In this document: one piece after another, positions 36,546-50,576 of the stretch
How positions within the stretch are numbered: the stretch's first letter is position 1
Layout of the letters: every line of letters starts with the position of its first letter
Assembly (NCBI GenBank): GCA_013396915.1
Contig: VWZL01000681.1
Coordinates: 3,886-67,885 of the forward strand
Source: Stercorarius parasiticus
Lineage: Eukaryota > Chordata > Aves > Charadriiformes > Stercorariidae
Reading direction: 5' to 3'
DNA: 64,000 bases
The notes under the pieces: generated by a model
The model's input: the letters and a program-made list of their open reading frames with translations, nothing else
Databases searched by the model: none
Told to the model about the DNA's origin: nothing
Translations under genes and position numbers: made by a program

Positions 36546-39500
36546 CCAACCGGTTACACCGGCTTCACCCGTTTGGGAGGCAGTGTTTACAGGGCTATTA
36601 CTCTTACAATAAATTTTACTTCAAAGTTGCAAAGGGAAATCACCAAAAGTCAGGAAATGAATCCTTTAAAAAGTCATTGTTTCTTTTGGCATCTTCGTTT
36701 TAATGAATCTTTTATTATAGAATTGCAAAATATCTTTCTATAGAAAAAATTGCCACATTTGGTCTACAAGATGGACAATGCTCCCTGAGTGGGACAGCTG
36801 TTCTGTGTTTCCTGTTAGCCTCACATTTCAGAATACGGTCCCATGCCTTATTTACCGAGTAGCATTCAAGCCCCACCTTGAAAATAAGTATTTTTTTCCT
36901 TGGTAGGATTTGTTTTTATGACACATCTAAAAACTGTCAGAAAACCTCACAAACATTAATGGATGCATGCATGCTAACAATGCTTTGGGGGACAGGAATG
37001 CAATCTGCATTTTCAATTGTTTGCTCCACTGAAATATAGTATCTGCTTTATTTCCGATGTTCCTTTTGATGGCAAGTGCAAGGAAAGAGCCCTCCTTTAC
37101 AATGCTGTGGCTGCATTCTTCACGTCTGCACATTTTCAGTGGTCAAAGACATATCAGAAGTTACTGACTTCACCAGATACCCCACGTGTTTACTATTACT
37201 AACATAACATTTGTAGTAAATGAGAGATTTGCTGTTAAAAATTCAGTGCATGAACAAGAAATATGTTTTGAAGAACCTAAAAAGCCACAAAACGTGACTT
37301 ATTCCTTTCCAAATGTCATCTCCTATTAAACACTCACTGACACAAGATAACAGCCCACAGAAAGTGTAAGATTGTATATTAGGTAAAGTATTAAATTATT
37401 ATACTGAAGTATAAATAAAAAATCACTGTCTGGGTTTTTAAAGACATCTGAACTTCTGCTCTGACATCCCAGACAAACTCTCTTCTGTGCAAAGAACAGC
37501 CCAGCAAATTCAAGTCTGGTATAATAATCAACTGAAAACTGTAACTTAGAATTGGACAAAGATGAAATGTGGAAACAATAGGATTTGCTGGAGTGAAGCA
37601 TGGGTTTAATGATGCTCATAAATAACAACTTTGTCCAGGGAAAATTAGAGGCTTCTGTAAGGCATTTAATCTGCACAGAAGTATGTGAAAATGTTCTCTG
37701 AACAGACTATTTAACAAAGTTCATCCAGACACATAGGTCCAGTTACATTAAAATACACAATCTTCAGAACTGAACTAAGTGGCAGCCAGGACATAATGAA
37801 TCTTGCCTCATCCCACAGTCCATGATGCTACATTAATTAGCATTTTCAGTCCACTGCCCATGGCTATGCTGTTAATTTTACAGGCTTTTGAGTAACTCCT
37901 CTGCATCAGTTTTGGATGGCAATGTATCTTCTGGAGAGACATGGAGTTAAAAACACTTTTGTAACTCAGAGTTTGCAGGAGAACCCAGTGGTCCCAGCTC
38001 AGAAGACAAGTTACCTTTTTCTTTTACAAATACTGGATACAAAAATCACAGAACTAAAAGTACTGCCACTGTGCTAAAGCAAACACTGACATTTTGATCT
38101 GTGTTGGAAACACTTTTTTTGGCTCGGAGAAGCAACAGGAGCCCCTATTCCCTACATTGAAATGGTGAAAGGGTGTTTTACCACCCGCATGATAAAAAGC
38201 TTTGCTATGGTTACAGATATCCAATTCCTTAACGCAGTGTTGATTTCTATATTGCCCCATTAACAGACAAGTACAAAATACGCAGCTGAATTCAATTCCT
38301 CGGTTATCTGCACAGTCACTGAAATCACTCTTTTAAATTCAGCTTACATTTAGTATATAAAACATTGCCCTTAGACATTCCCTAAGTAATACAACTTTAA
38401 AGCTATTAATACTATCTGAGTAGTAGTGTTCAATTCACAAAATGATCTGTGCATTAACGATCATAAAATCACCTATAGTTAATTGTCGTCCAGAGTAGTT
38501 TTATCAGATCTGAAGTCACCGTTTTGGAAGTGTCTTTTTACATAGTCATCATCTGCTGCTCCAGAAAATCTCGTTAAGATTCAAGGGTTTGACATACTGG
38601 GTCCATCTTATATTTGGATTTTATCTATGGTACAAATGCCATTTTGGTAGATGCCTTATTTGCAAACAGAAAACGGCAAAATTTCTTATTGTTTGAGATG
38701 TTCAGTGTTTGAACAACTCAAAAAAAAAGACTCTAAACCAAAAAAAACCCCCAAACCCTTCGAACCAAATAACTAAATAACGTCCTGAAAACACGGTATA
38801 TTAATTTTCTTACAGTTGTACTATAGACGTGAATAATAGAAGTCTATATATCATTAAATGATGCTTTTTTAAAAGTTTCATTATGTTTTCAATGTGATTT
38901 TTATATTCTCATTGAGATTTTTAAGGTAATACTGAAAATCAAATGCCAGGTGCCTAATTTGAATTTTTTATAAGCCATTCTTTAAAAACAGTGTGAATTT
39001 TAATGTCTTCCGTACCTTTCTAGTTGTGGCCTAAGTGAATGATTGTATAATTAAAATTACTTAATTTCATTTATATCATGACCTCTACTATTTGCTAATC
39101 TTACGCATTTACAGTAATGCTTTAGGATATTGTGTTAAACTACTAACATGATATTTGGTTTTTTTGACCTTTGTGGACTGCATTAAAATCTGCCTGTGAA
39201 GGGTAGAGTGTGATTATAGTTATGGCGTTGTAAATTTGGGGCAACCGTTTGAGTGACAGTGAAGTTTAACTGTTTAACTGAGTACCCAATATGGCTGTAA
39301 GAAAAAAAGGCCAATTACAATAGTATGGAATACAATATAAGTAAAACATGTCAAGAGTGGAGACAAGCCCAGCTGCTTCAAGCTCATTTCTCTTCTTCTC
39401 ATGCAAGTGGATCATTAGAAAAACTGGAGTCCGTGCCATAATTTTATCTCACAGATCAACTCTCTGATTAAAACATATATATGGGCTTTGGCATCTGACT

Positions 39501-42500
39501 CAAATAAGGCTATTCTTGCACTCTCATAGAGGAAACAGAGGCACCATGGGGGTGAGTATACAAGAGAGAATGGGAAATGACATGACCCATCAATACAGGG
39601 GAATGGGGCAAGGATGTATAGCCTAAAATGAAAGGGTCACAGTAACTCCAAAAGTCCTATGTGGATCTGTGTGATGAGAGACATCTATATGTCATTTACT
39701 AGGGCGACATTTGAAAGAATACACTGCACAGGGTTCCTCATTATTCATTAGGGCTGAATCCCCATTCATTCTCCTTTATATGCCATCCTGAATCTGCCCT
39801 ACAGAGTCTTTTACAGGGAAATAACAATAAACTCTCTTATCAACAGCTTGTTGTAGCAGATACAATACATGGGGTACTGAGATCAAAAAGAGCATGAAAA
39901 GCATTTTCTGCCAACATCGTACAAAATATTGAACATCTGCTATATCTGGGATCCTGGGAGTTGTAATTATAATTTTTGAAATCTGCACACAAGAGTTATA
40001 AATATTAGAACTGTAGCCTGTGAAAGCCATGAAATATTTAAGTTGTTTGGCAGGCTTAAGAAAAACTCATAAACTTAATTTAAGCAGCCAAACACAGTAT
40101 TTTTACAGATTTTACATCTTTCATGTCATTAGTCATATAAATTAGAGCAACCACGGAGCAGCACAGAAGTTGCAACGGCGAGTCCTGTGGGTAAAAAAAA
40201 AAGGTCAGCTTGAGATTTAAGACTTTCACCAACACTTCACCTTTCCACTTACCCTGTATTTCAATTCTTGTATTGAATTTGTCATAGGTATTTTTAACAC
40301 ATCCATTATCTTATTGTCTGTTAAGTCCCAATAGTGTGCTTGATGCTGTACGCATGTATAGAAATAGCGGGCCAGATTCACTGGTTATTTGGCATGAGTC
40401 TAGCAATGCAAAGTAGTCCTTAACCCACCCTATTTAGCCTGTCTGGTGAGGTCAACGGCTTCTCTGAGCTATTGGTGAGACGCCCAGAGTCTTGCCCACC
40501 TTTCCTGCTCTAAAGACGCAGGAGGCAAGGCAAGAATACTGCATCCAAATCATGATCTACCCTCGAGGCAAGGCAGGTAGCTTACACAGATCAATGATGA
40601 AAGGTACTGAGGAATAAGCCTAGATAGCTTGGCAGGAGATAAGACAAAGGTACTGCCAGACCTAAAAGGGTATCACAAGCCAAAACATGATAAGAGAGGA
40701 AGAAAAGGAGTAAGAGTGAGAAACATGGAGTTGTGCATGGGGGCTTTTCACTTTGTTACCGTCTTTTAAACTTGTTTGGACTCATCAGAAGTGTGCTGGA
40801 TGAGGATGAGTAAAAAACTAACCAAGTCTGGAATAGTAAATGCAACAGCCAAATTCACAGAAGCTGAAGTATGAAAAGACCCAAAGGCAAATTCTCATTT
40901 GTACAGTGTCTGCTCCACCTGTTAGATAGCCATATGCTACTAGGGAAAATGGAGCTCTGCAAAAGGATTCGAGAATCGCCAACTGTGCCACCAAAAGTGA
41001 AGCAAGAAGTTAACTTGAAAAGAAATGTAAGGATGAGAGCCCGAATTTTGCTGTCCATAAATCCAGCATTCAGCAGAGGGCACCACTTTCTGGACAAGAA
41101 ACTCATCTGACATCAGAGATGTTACAGTGGATTAGTGTAGGGGAAACAAAGGAGAATGTGCCTCAGGGGGCACAAATGTGTACAACATATTCACAGAAAT
41201 TCTCCTTTGAACTCCTGAACTATGAGTAAACAGACAAACACATCCCCACCCTTGACTTATCTAATAAAACATGTATCTAACCGCCAGATGCCATGGGACT
41301 ATGAGATGTTAGGGTAGCTATTAGTTAATTTAATGAACCCAATTGTGATGTCACTTATACATATTTTACACCAGCCTAATACCATTGCATTCAGTAAAGC
41401 CATTCATGAACTGCACCTTTGTGCTGCAATCCCAGCAGATTCTCTTTGCAAAGGTGCTGTATCCAGACTGAGGTAGATATACCATAAGGAGAGTGGGGTC
41501 GCTATGATTTAGAGCCTCTCATGTAAGCCCTTTTCCTAGGTGCCATTTTAGGATTAGAGGAAAACGGCGTGCCTTGAATGTGCCCCACGCTACAAAGATG
41601 CGTGCATCTTCTTTCAGATAGACAGGGTCTGAGAGGGTTTCGCGTGTTATATAGGAGCTTCGCTACTTCTTTAGCCAAAGAAGGGAGTGTTGCAGAGAGA
41701 AGGGCTTGAAAGGCTCTCTGGAGTGCTTACCTTCCTTCATAAATTAGTAGGTTTGTAATTTAGTGCAACTTTGCAAATGACTTTTGAAAGAGCAACCCCC
41801 ATTCACACAGCGTTGCTGTTAATCTGCACTTGTAATTCTCTTCCCAAGAAATTCTTACACTATACAGCAACTATATTCTACATACAAAGTATTTTACAAG
41901 AATTTTGTTAAGACCAATTAGTTCAAAACACGTAACTTCCATAAATGGCCAACAAATTGTCAACAACCTGCCTCATTTTTTCATACACACATTAACAATA
42001 ATGTGTGTGCTAGAGAATACAGCACAAAGAGCTTCCACTGTCCTCATTTTCACATGTAACACTGAAAAAAGATTTCCTGTCATTCTTAGTACAGGCAGTT
42101 TTAAGTACAATCAGATGCCTGGTATACAAGTGTTTTAGGGGAACAAGCATATCCCGTTCCCGTGACAGGTAAACATACACGCACACATCCATCCAATGAT
42201 GAAAACATCAGTCGGGTGTCATCCACACTATTGTTATCATCCTCATTCTCTCTTCGTAAGTCCTTCCTCCAATAACTGTTTTTTTTCCCTGCCTCATAGG
42301 TGTGCTATTGCAGATGACCTGAGAGGACACTTAGGAGGAGTTTGTGTTTTCTTTTTTCCTACTTATTCCCTCAACTTTCTTGACATCTACAGGAATGAGG
42401 AATCAAAATCCAGGAAAGAGGGTGCTTACCAAAAAGGAAAACCTACTGAAGACCCTCAAAAACCCTGAGAGGCCTGGAGATAATGACAGCATCTCTGCCT

Positions 42501-43405
42501 GCAGTTACTTGTATCTCTGAATTTCTTAAACTGCACGTTCATCTTAGGCCAAGCTCTCTAGCCAGTCCGTGGCAAAGATGCAAAACCGGTGTTCTTCAAC
42601 CAGCACATCACGTTATTGTGTCTGTATATTCGTAGGCCAGCACTAAATTCCCACCTCAGCTTTTATGCTGAAAAATTTCTTCAACAATGCTCTGAATAAA
42701 AGGTAAGGTCAAGTTAAAATAAAAATCATAGCTTCATAAGATAAGCAGTGGCATATTTCTAATATATTTCTAAGAGAATGAATAGAAGACGATTCAACAT
42801 AACACAGAATCCTTCCATTTTCCTGTCTAAAAGTGAACAAGTTGGAATCATCAGTATGTGGCTTTTCAGACAGCACATTACAGTGTTTCTTTTCAAATGG
42901 TAGAGGGCTGTATTTCTAGAAGATTAATTTCTCAGTTTTGCCACAGATATTAGTAAGCTGATAGCTATGATGTCTGTGTCAGTCATCTCTGAATCTTAAT
43001 AACTTTCACTTTCACCTACATTTCTACCACATTGCAACCAGGTGTTTGCAAATATTAATGATAAAGATTTTAGGATGACCTAGCTATATCCCTAGGAGTT
43101 CAGGCAAGCTTCTATTCCCCTTAACCGGACTCCAAGTTCTAGGAACAAATAAACAAACCAGGGTACCTTTTTGACGGTTCATAAATATTTTTTTAAAACC
43201 GAACACCAAAAGAAGGTTATTCGTAGTCACTTTAAGGAGGCATTGTTACTTGGCTTAATAATCAACCAAAACTGCCTTGAACGTAGTAGGAGGCCCATGT
43301 GGACTCTGATTTCATTACTGGACACACCAGCCACATTTTAGGTGGTTGATATTTCTGCATTACTGTTTATTCTAAAATGAAAAAAACATCCACAGAGGAT
43401 ACATT
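36546..43405. other. AT-rich non-coding stretch
   Basis: No gene recognised. Minus-strand frames at 37326-37676 and 39776-40030 lack motifs. It includes an A/C tract at 38736-38758, possible old repeat text near 40360 (ccagattcactgg), and a CTCF-like motif at 41070. Confidence 0.55.
41070..41083 (+). promoter_or_regulatory. CTCF-like motif
   Basis: TCAGCAGAGGGCAC matches CCASYAGRKGGCRS at 13 of 14 positions, failing only at the first base. Its orientation is opposite to the 33228 site, pointing away from it. Confidence 0.35.
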
Positions 43406-44425
43406 ACTCTATATTAATTGCAATACTGTGTGGGCTGGACTGTCAGGTGGGTTGAGAATTGTCTGTGCTGCCATGCCCAAAGGGCAGCGATCAATGGTTC
43501 AACATATGGCTGGTATCCAGTAACAAGCAAAGTACCCCAGGGATCAATACTGGGTCCTGTATTTTTCAACATCTTCGTTAACAACGTGGATGATGACACA
43601 GATTGCACCCTCAGCAAATCTGCAGACAGCACTGAATTTAGAGAGGGTGGCTGACAGGTTGAATGGCTGAGCTTTGGTCTGGCGGTATGTTGAGGACTGG
43701 GCCAACAAAAAAACTCATGAAGCTCAACAAGGAAACCTGCAAGGTTCTGAGCCCAGGCCAATAACCCCATGCAGCAGTGCAAGCCAGGATGCGACTGCCC
43801 GACAGACAGCCCTGCCAATATCTAGTGCTGAGTTAGTTCACAGTAAACACCACTAATGGAAGGCAAAAGTGAGGTTCAGCACGAGTGAGGTGCATGAGGA
43901 GGATCATGCCCTGCAGTGTGCTCCTCTGCGCAGTGCGGGTGTGTGTCCCCCATCTCAGGAGGTACATGCAGAAGCTGAAGAAGGATCCCAAGGTGGTAGC
44001 AGAGGACTATGAAGATGGTCAGGGACCTACAGCTCACAGTTTATGAAGAGAGACTGAGGGGGTGGGCTTGTTTAGTCTGGTGAAGAGGAGACTAAGGGGT
44101 GATGAAACAGCAACCCAGAATTACCTGAAGAGTAGTTACGAAGATGAGGAAGCCAAACTCTTCTGTCAGTGGCAGACAATAACAAAGGCCAAGGGAGACC
44201 GGCTGCGGCTTGAGAATTTCCAGATGCACATTAAGGAAAAAGACTTTGTTTAGAGGGAACAGGTTGCCCAGAGTGGTTGTGGCATCTCCATCCCTAGAGG
44301 TCTTCAGCACTCAATGGGACACGGCCCTGGCTGATGTGCTCCAGCATTGGTGATAGCCACAATTGGAGCAGGAGTTTGCATTAGATGACTGCTAGATCTA
44401 CCTTCCAGCCAACATGTCTGCGACT
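43406..44425 (+). mobile_element. CR1 LINE fragment with decayed reverse transcriptase
   Basis: The reverse-transcriptase part is visible in the frame starting at 43418: VPQGSILGP at 43532-43558, then [11 protein letters not shown], like the CR1 'LFNIFINDLD' stretch. The catalytic FADD is ruined to SADS (D-S at 43625-43630). Downstream come 'gaagctcaacaaggaaacc' and 'aaccccatgcagcagtgcaag'. The 3' region follows: 'tttagtctggtgaagagga', 'ggaacaggttgcccagagt', 'gtggcatctccatcccta', and a 3' end close to 44410 (atctaccttccagcc) without a clear octamer tail. The segment between about 43840 and 44030 is deleted or rearranged relative to a full element. It cannot mobilise. Frames on either strand inside it are remnants or shadows. 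Confidence 0.88.
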
Positions 44426-46240
44426 CCCACAGTTGTTTCTGTGACTACTGAAAGCGTGCATCAGCTGGGAAGACTGCAAATACCTTTGTAAGAACTCGGT
44501 GACAGCAATGTTTTAGTCTGTGTTTAACTGTTAAACTTAGGAAAGTCAGTTAAAATGGAGGGGGACAGGAATAAGAACAGATAGCTTTTGCTCGTGCTGA
44601 TATGTCCTGGTGGACCAGCTTGTTTATATTCTATCAATAGCCTGGAATGTCTCTGCATAGTATGCATATATGCACATCTAAGGAGGTGTCATGTAATATT
44701 CTTGGTCACGATAAAGCCGTAGGAGTTCAAAATGAACAACCCAGCCAGGAGAGTAAGGACAGAGGCAGCAAGTTGACAAGGAGCAAAGGGGGAAAACTCT
44801 TCACACACCCCAAGGCTTACAAAAAGAGCCATTCGTAGCACATAGGAAGCAGACAAACACAGACACATGCACATGCGAATCCCCGTCTGAGCAGGTCAGA
44901 TTGAACAAGGGTAATCATTTTAAGTGCCTAAATTGCCTGACTCCACATGGTGCCATCAAAAGCATTTTTATTTTCATCCAAATCAATGTCACCATTTTTC
45001 TGTAAAAATTGATGTGGAAAACAGAAGCAAGTGTAGAGGAAGACGCAGTTACTGAGCCCCGTGGAGGCCATCACAAGGCAGGATGACTGTAGGAACTCAA
45101 GACTGTTGGCTTTAGCAGCTAAGACATGCCCAACAACTTGCAGGTGAGGGGTACTAAAAACAGCTAGAGGGAAATTCTGGTTTTCCACATAGATTAAAGC
45201 AACCGCTGTTTCATTATTTTTTGCAATTATAATCTCTCTTTTCCCCAATCTCATACCTAAAAGCATAATGGTCAGTCTTGCTGAATATATCTGTCCTTCA
45301 TTTTCCCCTAACTAAACAGCAAAGTGACTCTAAGTGAAAATTCAGTGAGTGTAAGGAACAGGCAAATTAGAGTATGCTTGTTGCCAGCCTGCAAGGGGTT
45401 AATGTGAGAGCACACGCTGCGAAATTTTGGGGAAGAAGTACCCTTCAGCCTAGCACCCTGCCTATTGAAAGCAGAAAATGGAGGCACAATCTGCAGACTC
45501 ATAATGTGACTGATGGAAACGCTGAAAATCCATTAAAAAATTACCTTTCCAAAGACATTTGTTATAAACCTGGCCTTCTAATATTTATAGCAAAACACCT
45601 GGGGTACTTGTCCAGAATCTCCATGTTCTCCATGTTGATTTTCTTAGGAAATAATTTTACTGGTCCCTTTTTTGGAGAAGAAACGTGTATCAGCACACCT
45701 TTACAGACGACTTCCCTTCTGATTTCCAGAAGGAGCTCTGAATAGGACAAACACAGGATTATCAGGGGCAGACTGGGACCTATAGACTTCTCCCAGAAAC
45801 ACCAGCCAATGCAGCTTGCACCCCCAGATCACACCACACAGTCACAGCTGCCCAGCCGCGTGATAGATATAAGTGAATGGGGGCCGTTATCAATCCTTTA
45901 AGAAACACACTTTGACTTAATTGAAAGCCAGATTGTTCTTCCTCTCAGTAGTATATCCTCGTAGTATTTTTTGACATGTTTCAAAGAAAAACTGGCATTG
46001 AATGTACGGCAAAATATCCAAATCATAGGAAATTTTCCTGTCGCAACCCAATGATTCTGAATTGGAATATCCACATGATTCAGGGTTAAAATACCTGGGA
46101 GCGAGTGCAAACAACACTTCACCATCCCTGGCTTGCCGGTAGTTCAGAAAATGCTGCTGCAATTTACCTAATGTCTGGCTTCTCAGATGAACAATCTAAA
46201 TTCTCCAGATAACTTCCCCATTAGAGGATTGGTGTTGCAA
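44426..46240. other. Non-coding stretch, nothing recognised
   Basis: Open frames at 44928-45266 minus, 45374-45745 plus and 45898-46162 minus show no domain, signal or repeat I can name. No simple repeat of note. Confidence 0.5.
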
Positions 46241-46625
46241 ATCTACGTAACTGAATAAGGTTATTCAAGAAGCACCACGTTTTGATAACAAAATCCTTTG
46301 TGATGATTACCTAATAGCCAGCATTTGTGCAAACACTTTTAATAGACCCTTTTTATCACACGCAAAAAGAATTTCAGAGCTAGTTCAGTCTCCTGTTTCG
46401 TTCTGTCATGAATCACTTTGTAGAGACATTTAGAAGTCAATAATCCACTGTAGCTTTGATGACAGGTGATTAATTTCTACATTTTAGAGACATAATAAGA
46501 TTTAGCAATAAAAAGGCCTTGAAGTAACCTACCAAACAGCTTTAATCTCAGCCTTGGGACTGTTGCTAAATATGAATGCTTGTACACAAATGCGGATGAT
46601 TTAAGTCAGTAGGTTTTATTGCAGA
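46241..46625. other. Candidate conserved non-coding element
   Basis: Unique-looking sequence without repeats or homopolymers. It has clustered words such as 'acaaaatcctttgtgatgat' (SOX-like ACAAAG/CTTTGT), 'gtagctttgatgacaggtga' (TCF- and MEIS-like), and 'gtgattaatttctac'. Inference. Confidence 0.3.
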
Positions 46626-46829
46626 CTTCTTGCCTTTTCATATTAATCTTGCTTTACAATCAGGCTATCTATACAATCAGTTTATGCTGAATATTGTTTC
46701 TAACATAGTACTTGGGGGAGGAGGGTTAAATTATTTACCCACAAGGGCTATATTCTGCTGCAAACTAGTTTTACATGCTTTCCATTATGTGGCTTACCAA
46801 CACTCTCTGTGTGGCAAGGTTAGATGGGT

Positions 46830-46848
46830 AAAAAAAAACAAACCAAAC
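46830..46848. repeat. A/C-rich tract
   Basis: A run of A with spaced C, like the tracts at 35210, 47844, 50494, 56500 and 63801. Confidence 0.8.
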
Positions 46849-47624
46849 TAGCAGACACATAGAACTAGTCAGTACCTGACTCCGCAACCACGCAGAGCCC
46901 TCGGGGCTCAATCCATCACACAGTGAAACCAGCGGGAGTATTTTGTTAACTTCAGTTGGCAGGTCGCACTTGAATAAAAGAAGAAATTCCAGGCTCTCCA
47001 GACATGTCCTGGTTGCAGATACGGACACATATATAGATATACCTATATAATTCCTGATCTGGCTTTTCTGAGCTCTCTCAAAGATTTCCTGCATTCTTTT
47101 ACTTTCAAAAATGGTTTTATACTGAAAAGAGTCACTGGGAAAACTGAAAAATTATTCTTTTAAAACCTCAGTCTCTTATGTTTTCTGTATACAAGTTCAG
47201 GAATGCTTCATTTTTCTACTCAGAAGTACTTCAGTCTGAAACCTTTGTGTCTATAAAACACTAAATCTTCACTGAAATTCCCTCAGCCAGGAATCTCAAG
47301 ATAAATTCACAAAATGGTTCTCCAGGCTGTTTCCCTCAGGAAGAAGAAAAGACGCTGCTGCAGCAACTGCCTTGGAAAACCCATTTGCTAATGCTGAATT
47401 GTGAAGTAAAGTAAACGGGGGCCTAAGGTGCTTAGCCTAAGTTACTATTTGCTGGTGATCATATACTTTACTGTGTAAAAATACACTAACAAAAAGCACA
47501 AACAGCCCTGGTAGCTGGGCAGACAAAGCAAGTCAGAGACCTCCCCTGTCCTTCTTGCAGTGTGCCAGCTTTGAAGAGATCAGGCCCCGGGAGAAAAGGT
47601 GGTGGAGGAACTGAGTTTCTCACA

Positions 47625-47651
47625 CCCGAGGGCAGCATTAAAATGCTCGGG
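47625..47651. repeat. G+C-rich hairpin with bulge
   Basis: CCCGA (47625-47629) pairs with TCGGG (47647-47651). After a 5-nt bulge GCAT pairs with ATGC, closing on a 4-nt loop. Confidence 0.55.
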
Positions 47652-47843
47652 AGTATTACAAGCATTGTGCTGCTCCTGCTCTGTATTTTGTGATGGGCAA
47701 AGCATTAGCAAAGCAGGAATGGGTTCTAGCTCTCAGTCTCTCAATGCCTTTGGGGGGTGGATGAAGTAGAGGAGCAGAACTTTGACCCCTGAAGAAGCAC
47801 CATCCTCGGACATCATCTGAGCAAGCCCTAAAGGCGGAAAAAT

Positions 47844-47900
47844 TTAAAAAAAAAAACAACAAAAAACCAAACCACAACAACAAAACCAACAACAAAACAC
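47844..47900. repeat. A/C-rich tract (CAA/CCAAA units)
   Basis: A-rich with single and paired C, without G or T for over 50 bp. The minus-strand frames over it are low-complexity artefacts. Confidence 0.9.
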
Positions 47901-50493
47901 ATGTGACAGAAGCAAAGGCAGCAGTAACACCTCCTTCCTGTCAGCAGACTTTGGGGAGGAGGAACAGAGGCCTTAGCAACAATGACGAATGGTGTTTTAT
48001 CAAAGACAAATGGTGGCAATATTGCGTTTCACTAGCATCTATTAAGAAGCCATTTGAATTTTAAACTCATTTAAAGTAAAGGAGATTTCAATGTCAGGAG
48101 ATGTGGGTAAAGATGTTTAGGACAAGTGTTAGGTGTGGGGGTAATTGGAAGGCTGAAAGGTGTGGGTGACAGGGACTGGTGGTGGTGAGAAGAAATCTGT
48201 GTAGGGGTACGGGTGGTAATTTTTGGCTAAGTATAAAGTGGGTTCCAGGAGCAACTTTATGTCCTAGCCATATTCCAAATCTTTATGAAGGCAAGACATG
48301 AGTGCATATGTTTTCTTCCTTACTTTCGCAGTCAATCTTTGTTGGAAGGAATGGAGTAGGTCCCCATTCTAGATGATCAGGAACGAGGACACCTTCATCT
48401 AAATATACCTCTCGACTTTCTTTATAGACTTCATGTTTATACTTTCTTTAAGTTGCAATTTTCAGTTTTGCTCTGCATTCATAAGCGCTGAAAACTCACT
48501 CTTTTATTTCCTTAATTTTTCTTGTTAAGTAACAGGGAAGAAAATTAAGATCTGCTCACAAGAGTTTGAATATAAGAACCTGGCACTTAAGAAAAGCTCT
48601 GATTACCACAAATGTTGTGCTAAAAACAAAATTATTACCTGGAAGTAATATTTGGAACAGCTAAGGTGGGTTATGAGGGAAACAGAAGGAAAACAAGTAG
48701 ATCCAAGTTAAATCTGAAGGCACGGCAAAATCAATCCATGTTGAGCCATGATGTAAAGGTGGACGGGTAAATGAGAATCACAGAGCTATCCAAACAGGAT
48801 GCAAGAAACAGAACTCCTCCATGCATTTACGATGTGTAAAACCCTAACAGTTCCCCCAAGCAAAGCACAGAATATGCCCGTTAATTTCACTGCTTCAGAA
48901 CATAATTTTTACACTTCAGGTTTTCCGGTATTTGTATCTCAGCAGGGGAAAGAGCTGCTTCACTATGTAAAGAAGCAGAATTGTGTGTGAGGACAAACAC
49001 ATATTAAGGAAATGAATCATAGCAAGAGACTGGACAGTTGAGGCAGATTAGACGTATCAGAGAGCAAATGGCAGGGTGAGGTACTGCAGTGGAGCTGCCT
49101 CCGCTGCAGAGCGCAGGAAGAGTTATGACATTTATGCATTTTCATTTCTACAGGTGGGGACCTCAAATCATTCCGTGGGTTAGGCTCTTAGTATCTCTAA
49201 TCTGGTCCTGCTGAGGCACACAGTTGATATACTTCTGGCTTGTCAAAAGAAGGCACAAGGCACACTTAAATCTCTTCATGGCTCTAGCATGAGACATTAA
49301 GTTTGAGCTACTTGTGAATCCAACACTTATTTCAGGGTGTTATGTCCCAAGCAACACATTGCATTTTCAGTTTCCAAAATTAATTTGTCTTTGTAAACTA
49401 TGGTCTTTAATTTTTTTGTATATTTCTTATGTAGACCTCCAATATGAAATAGATTATTTGAATCACCATGCAAGGGCATTTCTTATCGATTACTCTGCTG
49501 AATCAGGTGATTCATGATACAAATTGCCCAAACATTCATTTTTTTAGTTCTAAGGGATTAAATCCTGCCTCTGCCCAGGTAAAAAAGAAATAAAATGGGG
49601 AATTTAAGCTCCAAAAAATTCAACATATCCCATTCCTTTGCAGGACCTCTCCTTTTTCTCAAAGAAAAAGACTAACCACAGAAAATAACACAACAGCCTG
49701 GTAGTTAAGGAAATTTCCTAGGAATTGCAGCAGTTTCTGAAATTCTAACCTACACCTTGATCCAGGGACTAGGGGGCAGAGTAAAACACTTTAAAAACCC
49801 AGCACCGGCTCGAGCCCTTTTAGAAAAATAAGCAGTTAGAAAATATGCTTCAGAGCGTTCTACAACCTTGTTAAATACCTATGCCACAAACAAGTACTAA
49901 TGGTCTCTTTCCTTTTTTCTTTTAGAGAAGGAAAATGCAAAAATAAATGTTTACTCAGTTCTGCCTTAGCCCAAGAGTGTAAGCAATATCAGTTAATAAA
50001 AGTTCTGTTCATGACAGGCAAACCTGGTTTGCCCATTTTTTCTCCAATACGAGTATAAAATTCACTGTGTTTCTGTTTACAGCCTGGTTGTTTTTAATAG
50101 AGTACATTCCCAATTACGTTAAGAAATATGTGGAAATAAAGCTTATTTAAGTCTCCCCATTTCACCCTCCTAGTTTTATCTACCCGGGAAAAAAAAAATG
50201 ACAGCACATTCCTCCACATTCCTCTTCCTACCATCCTACCAGACCTACATCCCTGTTAAGTCTTCAAGGAGAGTCATCCTCAGACTTTTTTACCCTCAGA
50301 CTTGAAGCAATTTAGATTGCATTTTAAAAGGCCCTGCCTAGTTAAGGAGAAGACATTTGTCCACTAGATCTCAGAAAGGGCATCTTTTCATTCTCTCTTT
50401 TTCACCTCAAGTTTTACTCCTAGGAATTTGTTTTCCAATAAAAAATGTTTGATCACCGTAAGAATTTCTGACCATGAGAGACTAAAGCCTTTT

Positions 50494-50576
50494 CACAAAA
50501 AAAAAACCAAAACAAAAAAACGCAAACCAAACAAACAAACAAACAAACAAAAAAAAAACAAAACAAACCCAACACA
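50494..50576. repeat. A/C-rich tract with (CAAA)n core
   Basis: The core CAAA tetramer runs from about 50526 to 50550, flanked by irregular A/C sequence. It produces lysine-rich and phenylalanine-rich false frames. Confidence 0.92.

Noticed and set aside
43414..43818. 134-codon minus-strand frame
   Set aside because: It is the antisense of the CR1 reverse-transcriptase remnant and has no independent protein character.
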